This document shows, piece after piece, positions 34,705 through 43,737 of a stretch of 44,055 nucleotides of DNA. Numbering within the stretch: the first letter of the stretch is position 1; each line of letters begins with the position of its first letter. A model generated the notes under the pieces. The model had not been told where the DNA came from and searched no databases. It saw nothing but the letters and a program-made list of their open reading frames with translations. The position numbers were made by a program, and so were the translations under genes. The stretch comes from Flavobacteriales bacterium (lineage in GTDB: Bacteria > Bacteroidota > Bacteroidia > Flavobacteriales_D > Sanyastnellaceae), in the NCBI GenBank assembly GCA_029242765.1, contig JAQWTJ010000003.1:1-44055 (forward strand). The letters run 5' to 3'.

Positions 34705-34733
34705 AAAAGGGCTGCCCAAGGGCGGCCCTTTTT
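34705..34733 (+). terminator. Rho-independent terminator between convergent genes
   Basis: An 11-base stem (34706-34716 with 34721-34731, one G-T pair), a CAAG loop and then a T run. The left flank is A-rich, so it may also serve the convergent lipase gene on the other strand, which ends at 34759. Confidence 0.8.
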
Positions 34734-34758
34734 GTTTCCGGCTGGCCGGCGGGTGTTG

Positions 34759-36324
34759 TTAGCAGGGCAAGCCGAAAACGCCAAGAATGGCGAGCAAGTC
34801 GGCCACGGTTACGATGCCATCGCCATCAATGTCAGCCGTGCAATCGCCGGGGTTGCTCACTACGCATCCAAAGTCACTCAGACTGATTAGCACGTCAAGG
34901 GTGCTTACCAGGCCGTCGCCGTTGAGGTCTCCAGGGCAGCTTGGGGTGTTAGGCGTTGCGTGAAGCGTGAAGCTGTAGCCCTGGACAATGTCCACAACGG
35001 TGGCCTCGATTTGAAAGTAATGCGTCCCGGCACCCAATTCGAAGCTTGAGACCGGCGTGGTTTCAGTAGCCTCCGGCCAAGGCGTGAATACACCATCGGT
35101 GTGCCAGCCAAACGTCGCGTCTTCCGGCAGCCATTCTGTGTCAAGTGTCATGGCGGCGGCAGCATCGAGAGTTACGCGGTACACGTCGCGGTCTGCCGGC
35201 TGGGAGGCGTCCGTGCCTTGGGGCGAGAGTGCCGCCAGGTAGGTCTGCTCTGGGACGATGCCGTAGGCTGTGGCGGATTGGTCGGGCTCGTCCAAGGCGC
35301 AGAGTGTGTAGTAATGCGCGTCGGGCAAATCGAGGTGGAAAATTCCGTTGACGAAAAAGCGCTCCCGAAAAGGCGGGTCATACAAGGAGACCAGCGCATC
35401 GGAAGAGTAGGCCGAAACAATCAAGTCGTCATAGCTCGTGATCAGAGCGTATTCGATGTCGGTCGGTAGCGGGCGTTCGTTGAGTCCGATGATGGTGTCG
35501 TTTTCATCGCCATCGCAATTCACGTCGACATTCCAAAAGTCCAAGAACAAAAAATCCCACATCGTGGCGTCACTTTCTTCGCCACCAAACAAGAAGACAC
35601 CCGAATCTCCGCTGTAGGAATAGCTGGTGCGCAAGTCACGAACGGCGTCTGAGCGCTGCTCGATGTCGCCACCGAAGATGTCGCCCAAATCCTCAAGCCA
35701 ACCGACCGAGAAATTGGAGCCGGCATGCGGCGTCCCTGACGTGATGACCTTGGCGATGTGGTGGTGGGGCGGTGAGCTGGGGTCGCTCAAGTCAGATGGC
35801 GGCCAGTATTCAGGCGTTTGCAAGTACTCGCGGATGGCCAGTCCGCCCATCGAATGGGCCACCAGGACGAGTCGGTCTTCGCCTGTTGCTTGCAAGATCT
35901 CTAACACGGCGTCGGCTATGGCTAGGCCTTGTTTGGCCGCAGCAGCTTGACCGCTGAACACACCGTCTCCATTGGCAGCAAAGGTGTTGTAGCACGTTCC
36001 GTTAGGGCTGCACTCAAAGTTGTTGCTGAACACGTCGGCGTAGGCCATCGGCAAGTCGGTGAAAGGCAAGACCTCGGACAGTGTTGATGTGGCATTGGAC
36101 CCGTCGCTATTTAGGCAATATTCCAGCTGCCCACCGTCGCTCCAACCCCAATCAGTGGTCATCAAATCAACAAACTCGCTCCATATGCTGGCATCGCCAG
36201 CCAAGTTGTGCACCATTAAAACGGGACAGGGCAGGCGGGCCGGTTCTTCTTGAGCATGGGTTTGCACGGGCATGAATGCGGCCACCCCAAAGGCAAGAAA
36301 AAAAGTTATTGAATACAATCGCAC
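34759..36324 (-). CDS. Secreted lipase-like alpha/beta hydrolase with dockerin-like tail
   Basis: A 521-residue secreted hydrolase. Start is GTG at 36324 (no ATG is available before a stop). Signal peptide 'ITFFLAFGVAAFMPVQTHAQ', cut after ~24. 'PVLMVHNLAGDASIWSEFV' provides the oxyanion region and 'VLVAHSMGGLAIREYL' the nucleophile elbow with Ser158; 'SGTPHAGS' follows as in PGAP1-like and lipase families. A candidate Asp and His lie further on ('FHLDLPDAHYYTL'). Residues ~370-455 look like a small beta domain. The C-terminus has two dockerin-type repeats, 'DLNGDGLVSTLDVLISLSDF' and 'DIDGDGIVTVADLLAILGVF', each a Ca2+-binding F-hand. No T9SS sorting domain is visible. Substrate (lipid, ester) not decidable. 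Confidence 0.85.
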   Translation of the reverse strand: MRLYSITFFLAFGVAAFMPVQTHAQEEPARLPCPVLMVHNLAGDASIWSEFVDLMTTDWGWSDGGQLEYCLNSDGSNATSTLSEVLPFTDLPMAYADVFSNNFECSPNGTCYNTFAANGDGVFSGQAAAAKQGLAIADAVLEILQATGEDRLVLVAHSMGGLAIREYLQTPEYWPPSDLSDPSSPPHHHIAKVITSGTPHAGSNFSVGWLEDLGDIFGGDIEQRSDAVRDLRTSYSYSGDSGVFLFGGEESDATMWDFLFLDFWNVDVNCDGDENDTIIGLNERPLPTDIEYALITSYDDLIVSAYSSDALVSLYDPPFRERFFVNGIFHLDLPDAHYYTLCALDEPDQSATAYGIVPEQTYLAALSPQGTDASQPADRDVYRVTLDAAAAMTLDTEWLPEDATFGWHTDGVFTPWPEATETTPVSSFELGAGTHYFQIEATVVDIVQGYSFTLHATPNTPSCPGDLNGDGLVSTLDVLISLSDFGCVVSNPGDCTADIDGDGIVTVADLLAILGVFGLPC

Positions 36325-36368
36325 GACTTTAAAGGTCAGAACTTTTCGTGAGAATTACCTTGCGGTCT

Positions 36369-37154
36369 ATGAACTTTGTGAAGTTGGACGCCGCGGGCAA
36401 TGATTTTATCGCACTGGATGCTCGCGGTGGAGAGCCATTGAATTCTATTGGAAGCGGCGACATTGCGCGCTGGTGCGATAGACAGCATGGCGTGGGGGCC
36501 GATGGTGTTTTGGTGATACGCCCTTCTGCGGAGGCGGGCGTGGCCTATGTGCTGGATTTCTTTAATCCGGACGGTTCACCCGCCTTTTGCGGGAACGGTT
36601 CGCGGGCGGCCTTTTGGTGGGCACAGCAGCTCGGCGGAGCGCCTTCCGAGTTGACTTTTCGAGCCATTGACGGTCTGCACCGTGCTCGAAATGCATCGGT
36701 TGAGGTGCATTGCTCTCAGCCACCGAGTGCGACTGAGCACGGTTTTTACGTGTTCAGCGGAACGCATCATGTGGTTCGCCTATTGGCGGATGCCGCTGCA
36801 GTGGCGTCCATTGATTTACTCGCTGAAGCTCCGGCCATCCGGCATCATAAAGATTTCTCTCCCCACGGTGTAAACGTCAACGTGCTCAGCCGCTGCCCAG
36901 ACAATCAAGGGTGCTTTGCGATGCGGACATTTGAAAAAGGCGTTGAAACGGAAACTCTGAGCTGCGGAAGTGGGGCGGTGGCTGCGGCGATGGTGTTGCG
37001 GGCGGAGGGGTTGGCCACGAGTGATGCCATCCAACTCACCGCTCCGGGCGGGTCACTCAGCGTTACCTTTGTCGACACAGATATTTGGCTCGGAGGTCCC
37101 GTGCAAATGCCATTACAAGGCGAAATCTTTATTGAAGAGCACCATGATTCGTAA
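36369..37154 (+). CDS. dapF: Diaminopimelate epimerase
   Basis: A 261-residue DapF, which converts LL- to meso-diaminopimelate for lysine and peptidoglycan. The ATG at 36369 gives 'MNFVKLDAAGNDFIALDARG'. The two catalytic cysteines are both present: 'PAFCGNGSRAAF' (Cys74) and 'ETLSCGSGAVAAAMV' (Cys199), with 'DRQHGVGADGVLVI' between them. A normal-length enzyme. It begins the rightward envelope operon and overlaps the DUF4105 gene by 11 bases. Divergent from the lipase gene with 44 bases between starts. Confidence 0.96.
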   Translation: MNFVKLDAAGNDFIALDARGGEPLNSIGSGDIARWCDRQHGVGADGVLVIRPSAEAGVAYVLDFFNPDGSPAFCGNGSRAAFWWAQQLGGAPSELTFRAIDGLHRARNASVEVHCSQPPSATEHGFYVFSGTHHVVRLLADAAAVASIDLLAEAPAIRHHKDFSPHGVNVNVLSRCPDNQGCFAMRTFEKGVETETLSCGSGAVAAAMVLRAEGLATSDAIQLTAPGGSLSVTFVDTDIWLGGPVQMPLQGEIFIEEHHDS

Positions 37155-38277
37155 GGTGTTGTTCCCTCTCTTACTTCTTGTTGGCCTCTTAACAGGCTTT
37201 CCACCGTCGCTTCAAGCCCAATGGACGGATGCGGCACAGGTGAGTGTGTTGACCTGCGCACCCGGCGATGAGTTGTACTCCATTTTCGGACACTCAGCCC
37301 TACGCGTTCAGGATTTGGCACAGCGTCCAGCTGTGGATCGTGTTTTTAACTACGGCACCTTCCAATTCAGCGATGGTTTCTACGCTCGGTTCCTTCGCGG
37401 AGAACTCGTCTACACCCTTTCCGCCGCGCCCTACCACCATTTCCAACGTGAATACTTCGATGCGGGCCGCGGCATGCGCGAGCAAACACTGGATTTGACG
37501 CCTTTGCAAGTGGCAAAAGTCGCTGAGTTTTTATACTGGAATGCGCGTCCAGAAAATCGGGACTACCGCTACGCGTTCTTCTATGACAATTGCTCTTCGC
37601 GCATCCTTGATGTGCTGCGCGGGGTGCTCCGTGATGAGCTTCACGTGCCCTGCCCGGTGCGCGCAGACTCGAGTTTCCGTCAACTTTTGTGGCCAAACCT
37701 TGGAGCCGTGCCCGCGGTGCGCTTTGGGATGGACATCGTGCTGGGCATGCCGGCCGATGCGAAGCTCGGAGCATGTGGCGATGCCTATTTGCCTGATCAT
37801 TTGTTCATTCATTTGGACGAAGCAACGCTGGTCGATTCATTGGGGCGGCGTCCATTGGTCCGCCGAACTGAGAGCCTGCTTCCGCATTTGCTCGACCGTG
37901 AGCCGGAGGGAGCGGGCTGGCCAGTGGCGGCGGCTTGGCTGCTGCTGCTGATCATCGCGGTGGAGTGGCGCACAGGTCGCCGGGCAATTTCAGTTGTATT
38001 GCCATGGATTTCGGGCTTGACAGGACTGCTGATGGCGGCGTTGTGGTTTGCCACAGCCCACACCGACACCCGCCTCAACTTGAATCTACTGTGGGCCTTT
38101 CCGGGGCTGCTCTTGCCATGGCGGAAGCTTCGCCGGGCTTCGGCTTGGGCCGCCGCGTCCTTTGCCTTGCTTTTTGTGGTCTTCGAATTTTTGCCTTCGC
38201 CTCCGCAATCGTTGCACGGTGCCACTTTTCCACTCGCTTTAGCGTTGGTATTCTGCATTCGACCATGGGAAGAATAA
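37144..38277 (+). CDS. DUF4105 membrane protein
   Basis: A 377-residue protein. ATG at 37144 lies inside dapF and gives a signal peptide (VLFPLLLLVGLLTGFPPSLQ) cut near 'AQ'. The periplasmic part (~26-250) matches DUF4105 (PF13387): 'LTCAPGDELYSIFGHSALRV', 'VFNYGTFQFSDGFYARFLRG', 'YFDAGRGMREQTLDL' and 'YAFFYDNCSSRILDVLRG'. The conserved His and Cys/Asn pattern (FGHSA, NCSSR) looks enzyme-like and resembles NlpC/P60-type or LRAT-like papain folds, but I know of no proven activity. The C-terminal ~110 residues hold four or five membrane helices. Overlaps the next lipoprotein gene by 13 bases. Confidence 0.9.
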   Translation: MIRKVLFPLLLLVGLLTGFPPSLQAQWTDAAQVSVLTCAPGDELYSIFGHSALRVQDLAQRPAVDRVFNYGTFQFSDGFYARFLRGELVYTLSAAPYHHFQREYFDAGRGMREQTLDLTPLQVAKVAEFLYWNARPENRDYRYAFFYDNCSSRILDVLRGVLRDELHVPCPVRADSSFRQLLWPNLGAVPAVRFGMDIVLGMPADAKLGACGDAYLPDHLFIHLDEATLVDSLGRRPLVRRTESLLPHLLDREPEGAGWPVAAAWLLLLIIAVEWRTGRRAISVVLPWISGLTGLLMAALWFATAHTDTRLNLNLLWAFPGLLLPWRKLRRASAWAAASFALLFVVFEFLPSPPQSLHGATFPLALALVFCIRPWEE

Positions 38278-39839
38278 ATCTCGCCGTATTCGCTTCTGCA
38301 GCTGCGCTTGTTTTGTCAGTTGTGTGGAGCTCTTGTCAAGAGCCAACGCGCTGGTCTGTTCCAGTGGAAATGGCTGTTTTGCAGGACACCTTGACCGTAG
38401 CAAATTTGCTTCCGGACAGCTTGTGGACCGCTCAAGACGATGCCGTGGTGCTCAGCTATCAAGGGGTTGTTGCTCAGTTTGACTTCGGGGATCAAGTCCA
38501 ATTCTCCGACACGTCATGGACAGACGTAAACGAGTTGCCCTTTTCCGGCGGCCCTGTTCCAATTCCTCCTGGAACTGAAATTTGGGGTGAGACGGACGAA
38601 ATCGATTTTGTTGTGGACGGCGTGGATTTGCGAAGGGTCCAATTGGCCTCGGGCACGATGACCATCGGCATGAGCAGCACCATTCAGGGGCCGCTCCACA
38701 TAACTTATGAATTCCCCGGGAGCGAGTTTCCCGGTTATGACGGTCCGGTTGTCGACCTGGTGGTGGATGGGGACACCGTCATGCAGGAGGTGAACCTGGC
38801 GGGGGCGTGGCTGGTCCTAGAAAGCGATAATGGTCTGGAATTTAATAAGTTGCTTTCCTCTTTTGCCGTGTCAACTTTGGATTCTGCAGCGGATGATGTT
38901 CCCGTGTACGGCACGGACGTGACCACGGTGAGCTTCAAGTTTGAAGGCGTGAACATCGCCAAGGCGGAGGGCTGGTTCGGCCAGCCAGTCGTAGATGTCA
39001 GCGGCACCATGGGGTTGGGATCTGTCGGTCAGCTGGATCGGGCCGAGGTGCTTTGGGAAGAGATCGATTGTGAGTTGTACATGGCCAATTCTTTGGGGCT
39101 TGACTTGGCCATGACTTTGAACGGGTTTTCTCGTTGGTCCGATGGCGAATCTCTGGCACTTGAGCACCCCGCCTTCGGTCAGCAGGCCATGCTGTCGCGA
39201 GCTGTAATTTCAGAGTCGGCAGAGGGGCAGTGGACGGTTCAGCCGACCTCATCATGGACGCTTGACCTCAGCGATGAAACGACCAATGTTATTTCCTGGG
39301 CCGATCTCTTGCCCGACTCTTTGTCCTGGGACGTGGAATTGGGCTTGAACCCTTTGGGCGATGTGACCGGCGGATATGACCGCATTGACTTCGACCATTT
39401 GCCTGAGCTCATTATCGATTTGAACGTCCCGCTTCGCGTGCGCATTGATGCGCTGCAATTCAGTGACACCACTGACACCAAGGGCGTTTTTGAATCCGAT
39501 TGCGAGTCGTGTGCTCCATTTACAGGTGACTTGGTGCTTCAGGTTGACAACAGTTTTGGCCTGGCCATGACGCTCTATGCAGTGACGGTGCCCTCGTCGA
39601 GCGACTTCCTGTTCTATGAGCCCTTGCTTTTGTTAGAGGGCGCGGTGATTCCAGCTGAGGGCCAGACCACTTTACGTATCCCGATCGATTTCACCCTGTG
39701 GCGGGTGCTTTCTGAGGGCCGTGGCATTGCTTGGACCGTGGACATGAACACCCAAGGTGCGCTTGTCGAAATGACGATTGAGGACCGTGTGGTGGTGCAT
39801 GGATGGCTTGATGGGGAGTTCAATTGGGAAATCAGATGA
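38265..39839 (+). CDS. Lipoprotein of unknown function, beta-rich
   Basis: A 524-residue predicted lipoprotein. The ATG at 38265 overlaps the DUF4105 stop; the signal has 'FASAAALVLSVVWSSC' with Cys24. The mature part is beta-rich and acidic, with many Trp and repeated strands of the kind 'VDLVVDGDTVMQEVNLAGAW' and 'ISWADLLPDSLSWDVELGLN'. The word 'LLPDSL' occurs twice, near the start and again in the second half. No catalytic motif and no T9SS domain. I do not recognise the family. The 4-base overlap with the next barrel-like gene suggests a two-protein complex, lipoprotein plus barrel, at the outer membrane. Confidence 0.82.
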   Translation: MGRINLAVFASAAALVLSVVWSSCQEPTRWSVPVEMAVLQDTLTVANLLPDSLWTAQDDAVVLSYQGVVAQFDFGDQVQFSDTSWTDVNELPFSGGPVPIPPGTEIWGETDEIDFVVDGVDLRRVQLASGTMTIGMSSTIQGPLHITYEFPGSEFPGYDGPVVDLVVDGDTVMQEVNLAGAWLVLESDNGLEFNKLLSSFAVSTLDSAADDVPVYGTDVTTVSFKFEGVNIAKAEGWFGQPVVDVSGTMGLGSVGQLDRAEVLWEEIDCELYMANSLGLDLAMTLNGFSRWSDGESLALEHPAFGQQAMLSRAVISESAEGQWTVQPTSSWTLDLSDETTNVISWADLLPDSLSWDVELGLNPLGDVTGGYDRIDFDHLPELIIDLNVPLRVRIDALQFSDTTDTKGVFESDCESCAPFTGDLVLQVDNSFGLAMTLYAVTVPSSSDFLFYEPLLLLEGAVIPAEGQTTLRIPIDFTLWRVLSEGRGIAWTVDMNTQGALVEMTIEDRVVVHGWLDGEFNWEIR

Positions 39840-41056
39840 GTTGTGCTTCGATGATAGTTTCGGCGAGCATGCAGAGGGCGTTGGCGCTTGCGATCGCCTG
39901 TTTTTTGGCCTGTTGTTCGGCTTTGTTGGCGCAACAGGATGCAGCAGTTGACGGGGTGCTTGTTGATCCGGCGGTTGATTCGACGGCTGTGCTGCGACCG
40001 CACATTGAGGTGTTTTGTGGGGCGACAACTGCTTCGAACGCGATGCCGCCGTGGGTTTTAATGGGGCTGCTCTTTGGGGGTGATGTGACGGCGCCTCTGG
40101 CGGTGACCGTGGAACGCACGGATGCACGTGGGGCGGCCTTTTGGGGAGGGCGAGCCGAGGCCGGTTTATTGCTCGCTTGGCAGGAAAGGGGAGACTTGGT
40201 CCGTCCTGTGGCGTTGAGAGCGGGTTTGACGAGTCGAGCGTGGTGGGATGCGCGATGGTCTCCGGGAGCGGCGCATTTTTTATGGGGCCCCCTGGGCGGT
40301 GCCGACCCGCAAAACCAGTTGCGCAGTTTGGAAGGGACGCAGGCTCGAGGCCTGGTCACGACGGCTTTTACCTTGGAGTACAAGACCGAGAATTTGAAGT
40401 TGACTGGCCGGGTGGGGGAGGCCACAATGGGGGTTGATGGTCAGCTGAATCAGGGCGCGTTTCTGGTGGACAGCGCCCATGTTGAGGTCGCTATTGAAGG
40501 CCAATTGATCCGCACGCTGAGCCCTGGATTGATGGCGGGACTTGATGTGGAGTACCGAAACGAGCATGTTCGTGTGGGGGTAAGAAACCTAGGCGCGTAT
40601 GCTTTTCCTATGGCCGCCCATTCGCGGATGGACACTTCGGTTTCAACCCTGGGCTGGCCGCTAATTACACAGGTGTTCGATGGTGCCGAGTGGGCCCACA
40701 CTGACACAGTGGTGACTGGTGTTGAGCCTGGAGCTGTTGCGCTTTCAGGCCTTTTGCCAGCGACTTTATATGTCCACGCGCACGCCGAACGCTGGTCTGC
40801 TTCGGCTTTGTGGAATGCCTGGGCGCCACGCCCCGAGCTGATGGTGAGTCGCAGTTTTATATCCACTGAACGCCTTTCGTATTCGGCCGGATTGGCTTGG
40901 GGCGGTTGGGGCGGTTTGTCCGTGCCCGGTGGTTTGACATACACGGGAAATCAGGGTGGGAAATTGGCATTGAAAACCCGCATCGCCCCGTGGAGAGATA
41001 TCGGGATGCGCAGCACTATTTTTGTGTCCTGGACGCGCCCCTTTTATTCCTATTGA
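39836..41056 (+). CDS. Predicted outer-membrane barrel protein
   Basis: A 406-residue protein. ATG at 39836 overlaps the previous stop as ATGA; the signal peptide is 'LALAIACFLACCSALLAQQ'. The mature part has many short amphipathic strands with aromatic ends ('VEVAIEGQLIRTLSPGLMAG', 'NEHVRVGVRNLGAYAFPM', 'RLSYSAGLAWGGWGGL'). It ends in Trp/Phe/Tyr (the last residues are SWTRPFYSY), typical of an outer-membrane beta barrel. The pattern resembles DUF5723-type barrels of Bacteroidota, with low certainty. Two bases separate it from kdsA. A PorV/FadL-like role would be guesswork. Confidence 0.75.
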   Translation: MSCASMIVSASMQRALALAIACFLACCSALLAQQDAAVDGVLVDPAVDSTAVLRPHIEVFCGATTASNAMPPWVLMGLLFGGDVTAPLAVTVERTDARGAAFWGGRAEAGLLLAWQERGDLVRPVALRAGLTSRAWWDARWSPGAAHFLWGPLGGADPQNQLRSLEGTQARGLVTTAFTLEYKTENLKLTGRVGEATMGVDGQLNQGAFLVDSAHVEVAIEGQLIRTLSPGLMAGLDVEYRNEHVRVGVRNLGAYAFPMAAHSRMDTSVSTLGWPLITQVFDGAEWAHTDTVVTGVEPGAVALSGLLPATLYVHAHAERWSASALWNAWAPRPELMVSRSFISTERLSYSAGLAWGGWGGLSVPGGLTYTGNQGGKLALKTRIAPWRDIGMRSTIFVSWTRPFYSY

Positions 41057-41058
41057 TC

Positions 41059-41892
41059 ATGAGCAGTACATTGAATTTCAGTCAGAGAGAGACGGCGGGT
41101 TGGACCGCGGGCGACCGCCTTCAAATCATCGCTGGGCCGTGTGCTATTGAGGGGGAGAAGATGGCGATGAGCATTGCCGAGCACTTGATTCGCGTGTGTT
41201 CCGATGTGGGTCTTCCACTGATTTTCAAGGGCTCTTACCGCAAGGCCAACCGTTCACGTGTTGACAGTTTCACAGGCATTGGAGACGCGAAGGCCTTGGC
41301 TGTTTTGGCAAAAGTCAAAAGCGAATTCGGTGTCGCTATCACCACGGACGTGCACACCGCTGATGAAGCTAAAATGGCGGCTGAGGTGGCGGATGTGCTG
41401 CAAATTCCTGCCTTTTTGTGCCGGCAAACTGACCTGCTGGTGGCCGCTGCAAAAACGGGCCGCATCGTCAATGTGAAGAAGGGCCAGTTCCTCAGTGCAG
41501 AGTCGATGCAATTTGCCGTGGGCAAGGTTCACGACTCGGGCAACCCCCACGCTTGGCTCACCGAACGCGGCACGACCTTCGGTTACCAAGACCTCGTCTT
41601 GGATTTTCGCGGCATTCCGGTTATGCGCGCCTTTGCACCCACCATTGTCGATCTCACCCACAGTCTCCAGCAACCGAATCAAACTTCGGGCGTGACGGGC
41701 GGTCGCCCCGAGCTGATTGTCCATATGGCGCGTACTGCAGTGGCTGCTGGCGCGGACGGCGTGTTCATTGAAACGCACCCCGACCCCTCCCTTGCCAAGA
41801 GCGACGGGGCCAATATGCTGGCCCTTGATCGCTTCGCGAATTTGGCTCAGCAACTGGCCACCATGCGCTCGGCCTACCTTTCAACGCAATGA
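41059..41892 (+). CDS. kdsA: 3-deoxy-8-phosphooctulonate (KDO-8-P) synthase
   Basis: A 277-residue enzyme that condenses PEP and arabinose 5-phosphate to KDO-8-P for lipopolysaccharide. ATG at 41059 (MSSTLNFSQRE). 'IIAGPCAIEGEKMAMSIAEH' carries a Cys at residue 28, the residue of the metal-dependent class, where the metal-independent E. coli type has Asn. 'FKGSYRKANRSRVDSFTGIG', 'TTDVHTADEA', 'IPAFLCRQTDLL', 'VNVKKGQFLSAE' and 'DLVLDFRGIPVM' are family signatures. The usual length. It overlaps the next gene by 4 bases (ATGA), and the preceding gene ends 2 bases earlier. Confidence 0.96.
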   Translation: MSSTLNFSQRETAGWTAGDRLQIIAGPCAIEGEKMAMSIAEHLIRVCSDVGLPLIFKGSYRKANRSRVDSFTGIGDAKALAVLAKVKSEFGVAITTDVHTADEAKMAAEVADVLQIPAFLCRQTDLLVAAAKTGRIVNVKKGQFLSAESMQFAVGKVHDSGNPHAWLTERGTTFGYQDLVLDFRGIPVMRAFAPTIVDLTHSLQQPNQTSGVTGGRPELIVHMARTAVAAGADGVFIETHPDPSLAKSDGANMLALDRFANLAQQLATMRSAYLSTQ

Positions 41893-43658
41893 TCGCGCCG
41901 CTCCGCCCTCGGCTCTACAGGCCCCTCCAGGTGTTGCTGCCTCTGCTCCTTTGTTCGTCCGCACTATTTGGCCAATCCCTTGACACGCTCGAGGTGCGAT
42001 TCATCCACGGTGCGGGTGATGAAATCGGCCTCCGTCTGTGGTCCGATACGTCAGGTGTTCTTGTTTTGGGCTCCACAACGGCCCAAATCACGGCGAATCC
42101 CGTTGACGGAAAACAGTGGTTTTTGACCGCTTTTGATGACAATTTGAGTGATTTATGGCATTTAAATGGCGTTTTTGTGCAAAATGCGTCCATTTCTGAT
42201 TCGACCGAATCAAGCTCTCCGGCCTCTATCGATATATGCGACATCACCCGAGGGGCTGACGTCTTTGACTCGGACCTCCCCGGCGCTTCTCCAGTGGAGC
42301 CCACCGCTTGGATTTTAGCCAATCACTTGGCTTCGCCCCCCGAGGATCCCGACTCTGGCGAACCTCTCATTGGCGGTTGGCGCGCTCGCCTCTCGCGGTT
42401 TTCTCCCCAGGGCCAAGTGGAGTCTTTCGATTTTGACGAGCATCCTGAATTGGCGGGTTGGACCCAAGCGGCTTGCCTTGTCCACGATACGTCCAGCACT
42501 CTTGCTGCGGACGCACCTCGCATATGGGCTGTCGGCACCCATTATGATGCGCCTTTCGGCCTTGCCACCGTGTGGTGGGCTGCGGCCGACCTGGAACCTT
42601 CACCAACGACGATCCCCCCTGCGTCTCCTGCTTTTTACGACATCGGGCTGGCCTCTCTCGAGCACTTTGCGCCCTTTTCCGGCCTGCAGGGCGGTCTTCG
42701 CGCGGTGGACGCGGACCTCTATGGGGACACCCTCTACATTGCTGCCGCTCTTGACGGTGCCCAAGGCGCATCGGCTCGCGCTTTTGTTTGTCTGGCCACC
42801 CGTGACACCCCCGGAGGGTCGTCACTCACGGCCGATTTCACGCCGCACTCCATGTTCGTTCTCGATATGGACAGCGTTCGCCCGGCAGCCCTTGCGGCCG
42901 GCCCTCTAGGTGTCGCTCTTACGCTCACCCGCGACCGATCTGATGGCACCACCGACCACGTGTTCGCGCTCCTAAAAAAAGGCGCTGCTGATGCGCCCTC
43001 CGACGAGCTGGGCGAGTTGTGGCGCGTTGAACCCTTGAACGATGAAAACCAGGTCGCACGCGCCGTCGTCTGGGCCGGCGAGAGCATCGTGTTTGCTTCC
43101 TACTCTGAGATTTTTGGTGCGGGCGGCTCGGGAGCTCGACTCGAAAAGCGCTACTTCGAGAACGGTGCCTGGCACGCCGGCCACACCTTCGGTGGCACGG
43201 CCGACGAAGACATCTTTGATCTAACACGCGACCATGCGGGGCGCATTCTATTCACGGGGTGGAGCCGATCCAACCCCGACCCCGAATCGCAAGACGGCAG
43301 CCGTGACGCTTGGTTGGTGCGCGCTCCGAGTCACAATTTTGCCACAGCTTACGAGGAAAACGTGGGCTTCACAGCTGTGGGCTATTTCCTTGGCTTGGAT
43401 AATACCTCCTCTTTCTTGGCCCCTTCCTCAGCTCGCCCGCTTCGGCCGTACCCCAACCCGGCCCTCCGCAATCAAACCGTCCGCCTGCTGCAGTCGAGCT
43501 CCACCTCCGAATTGAGCCTCACCTCATTGGACGGCCGTCTGCAATCGAAGCCCTTTCATGCGCCCTTCAGTTTTGCACAATTCCCACAATTGAAGGCCGG
43601 CGCATACATCCTCACTTCTCAAGGCCGCTCGGCTCGTCTCATTTTGCGTGACCAGTAG
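41889..43658 (+). CDS. T9SS-secreted protein of unknown function
   Basis: A 589-residue secreted protein. ATG at 41889 overlaps the kdsA stop. The signal peptide is 'LQVLLPLLLCSSALFGQS'. The mature region has repeating beta strands separated by Gly/Asp turns, such as 'PRIWAVGTHYDAPFGLATVW', 'ADLYGDTLYIAAALDGAQGA', 'AGESIVFASYSEIFGAGGSG' and 'HAGRILFTGWSRSNP', suggestive of a beta propeller. The last ~75 residues are a type A T9SS sorting domain: 'PLRPYPNPALRNQTVRLLQS' and the ending 'AGAYILTSQGRSARLIL'. No catalytic site is recognised. It closes the dapF operon, which is otherwise enzymes and envelope proteins. Confidence 0.88.
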   Translation: MIAPLRPRLYRPLQVLLPLLLCSSALFGQSLDTLEVRFIHGAGDEIGLRLWSDTSGVLVLGSTTAQITANPVDGKQWFLTAFDDNLSDLWHLNGVFVQNASISDSTESSSPASIDICDITRGADVFDSDLPGASPVEPTAWILANHLASPPEDPDSGEPLIGGWRARLSRFSPQGQVESFDFDEHPELAGWTQAACLVHDTSSTLAADAPRIWAVGTHYDAPFGLATVWWAAADLEPSPTTIPPASPAFYDIGLASLEHFAPFSGLQGGLRAVDADLYGDTLYIAAALDGAQGASARAFVCLATRDTPGGSSLTADFTPHSMFVLDMDSVRPAALAAGPLGVALTLTRDRSDGTTDHVFALLKKGAADAPSDELGELWRVEPLNDENQVARAVVWAGESIVFASYSEIFGAGGSGARLEKRYFENGAWHAGHTFGGTADEDIFDLTRDHAGRILFTGWSRSNPDPESQDGSRDAWLVRAPSHNFATAYEENVGFTAVGYFLGLDNTSSFLAPSSARPLRPYPNPALRNQTVRLLQSSSTSELSLTSLDGRLQSKPFHAPFSFAQFPQLKAGAYILTSQGRSARLILRDQ

Positions 43659-43737
43659 GGGCTTGTTCTCGAGCATCGTCTCTCGTTCAACCTTCATGCG
43701 AATTCTGACTAGAAGTTGAAGGGCGAACCAAGAGGCA

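Noticed and set aside
34759-36324. Cellulosomal enzyme
   Set aside because: Dockerin-like repeats alone are not enough; no scaffoldin, cohesin or plant-polysaccharide enzyme is nearby.
39832-40425. Minus-strand reading frame of about 197 residues opposite the barrel gene
   Set aside because: Low-complexity shadow, fully inside a coupled operon gene on the other strand.
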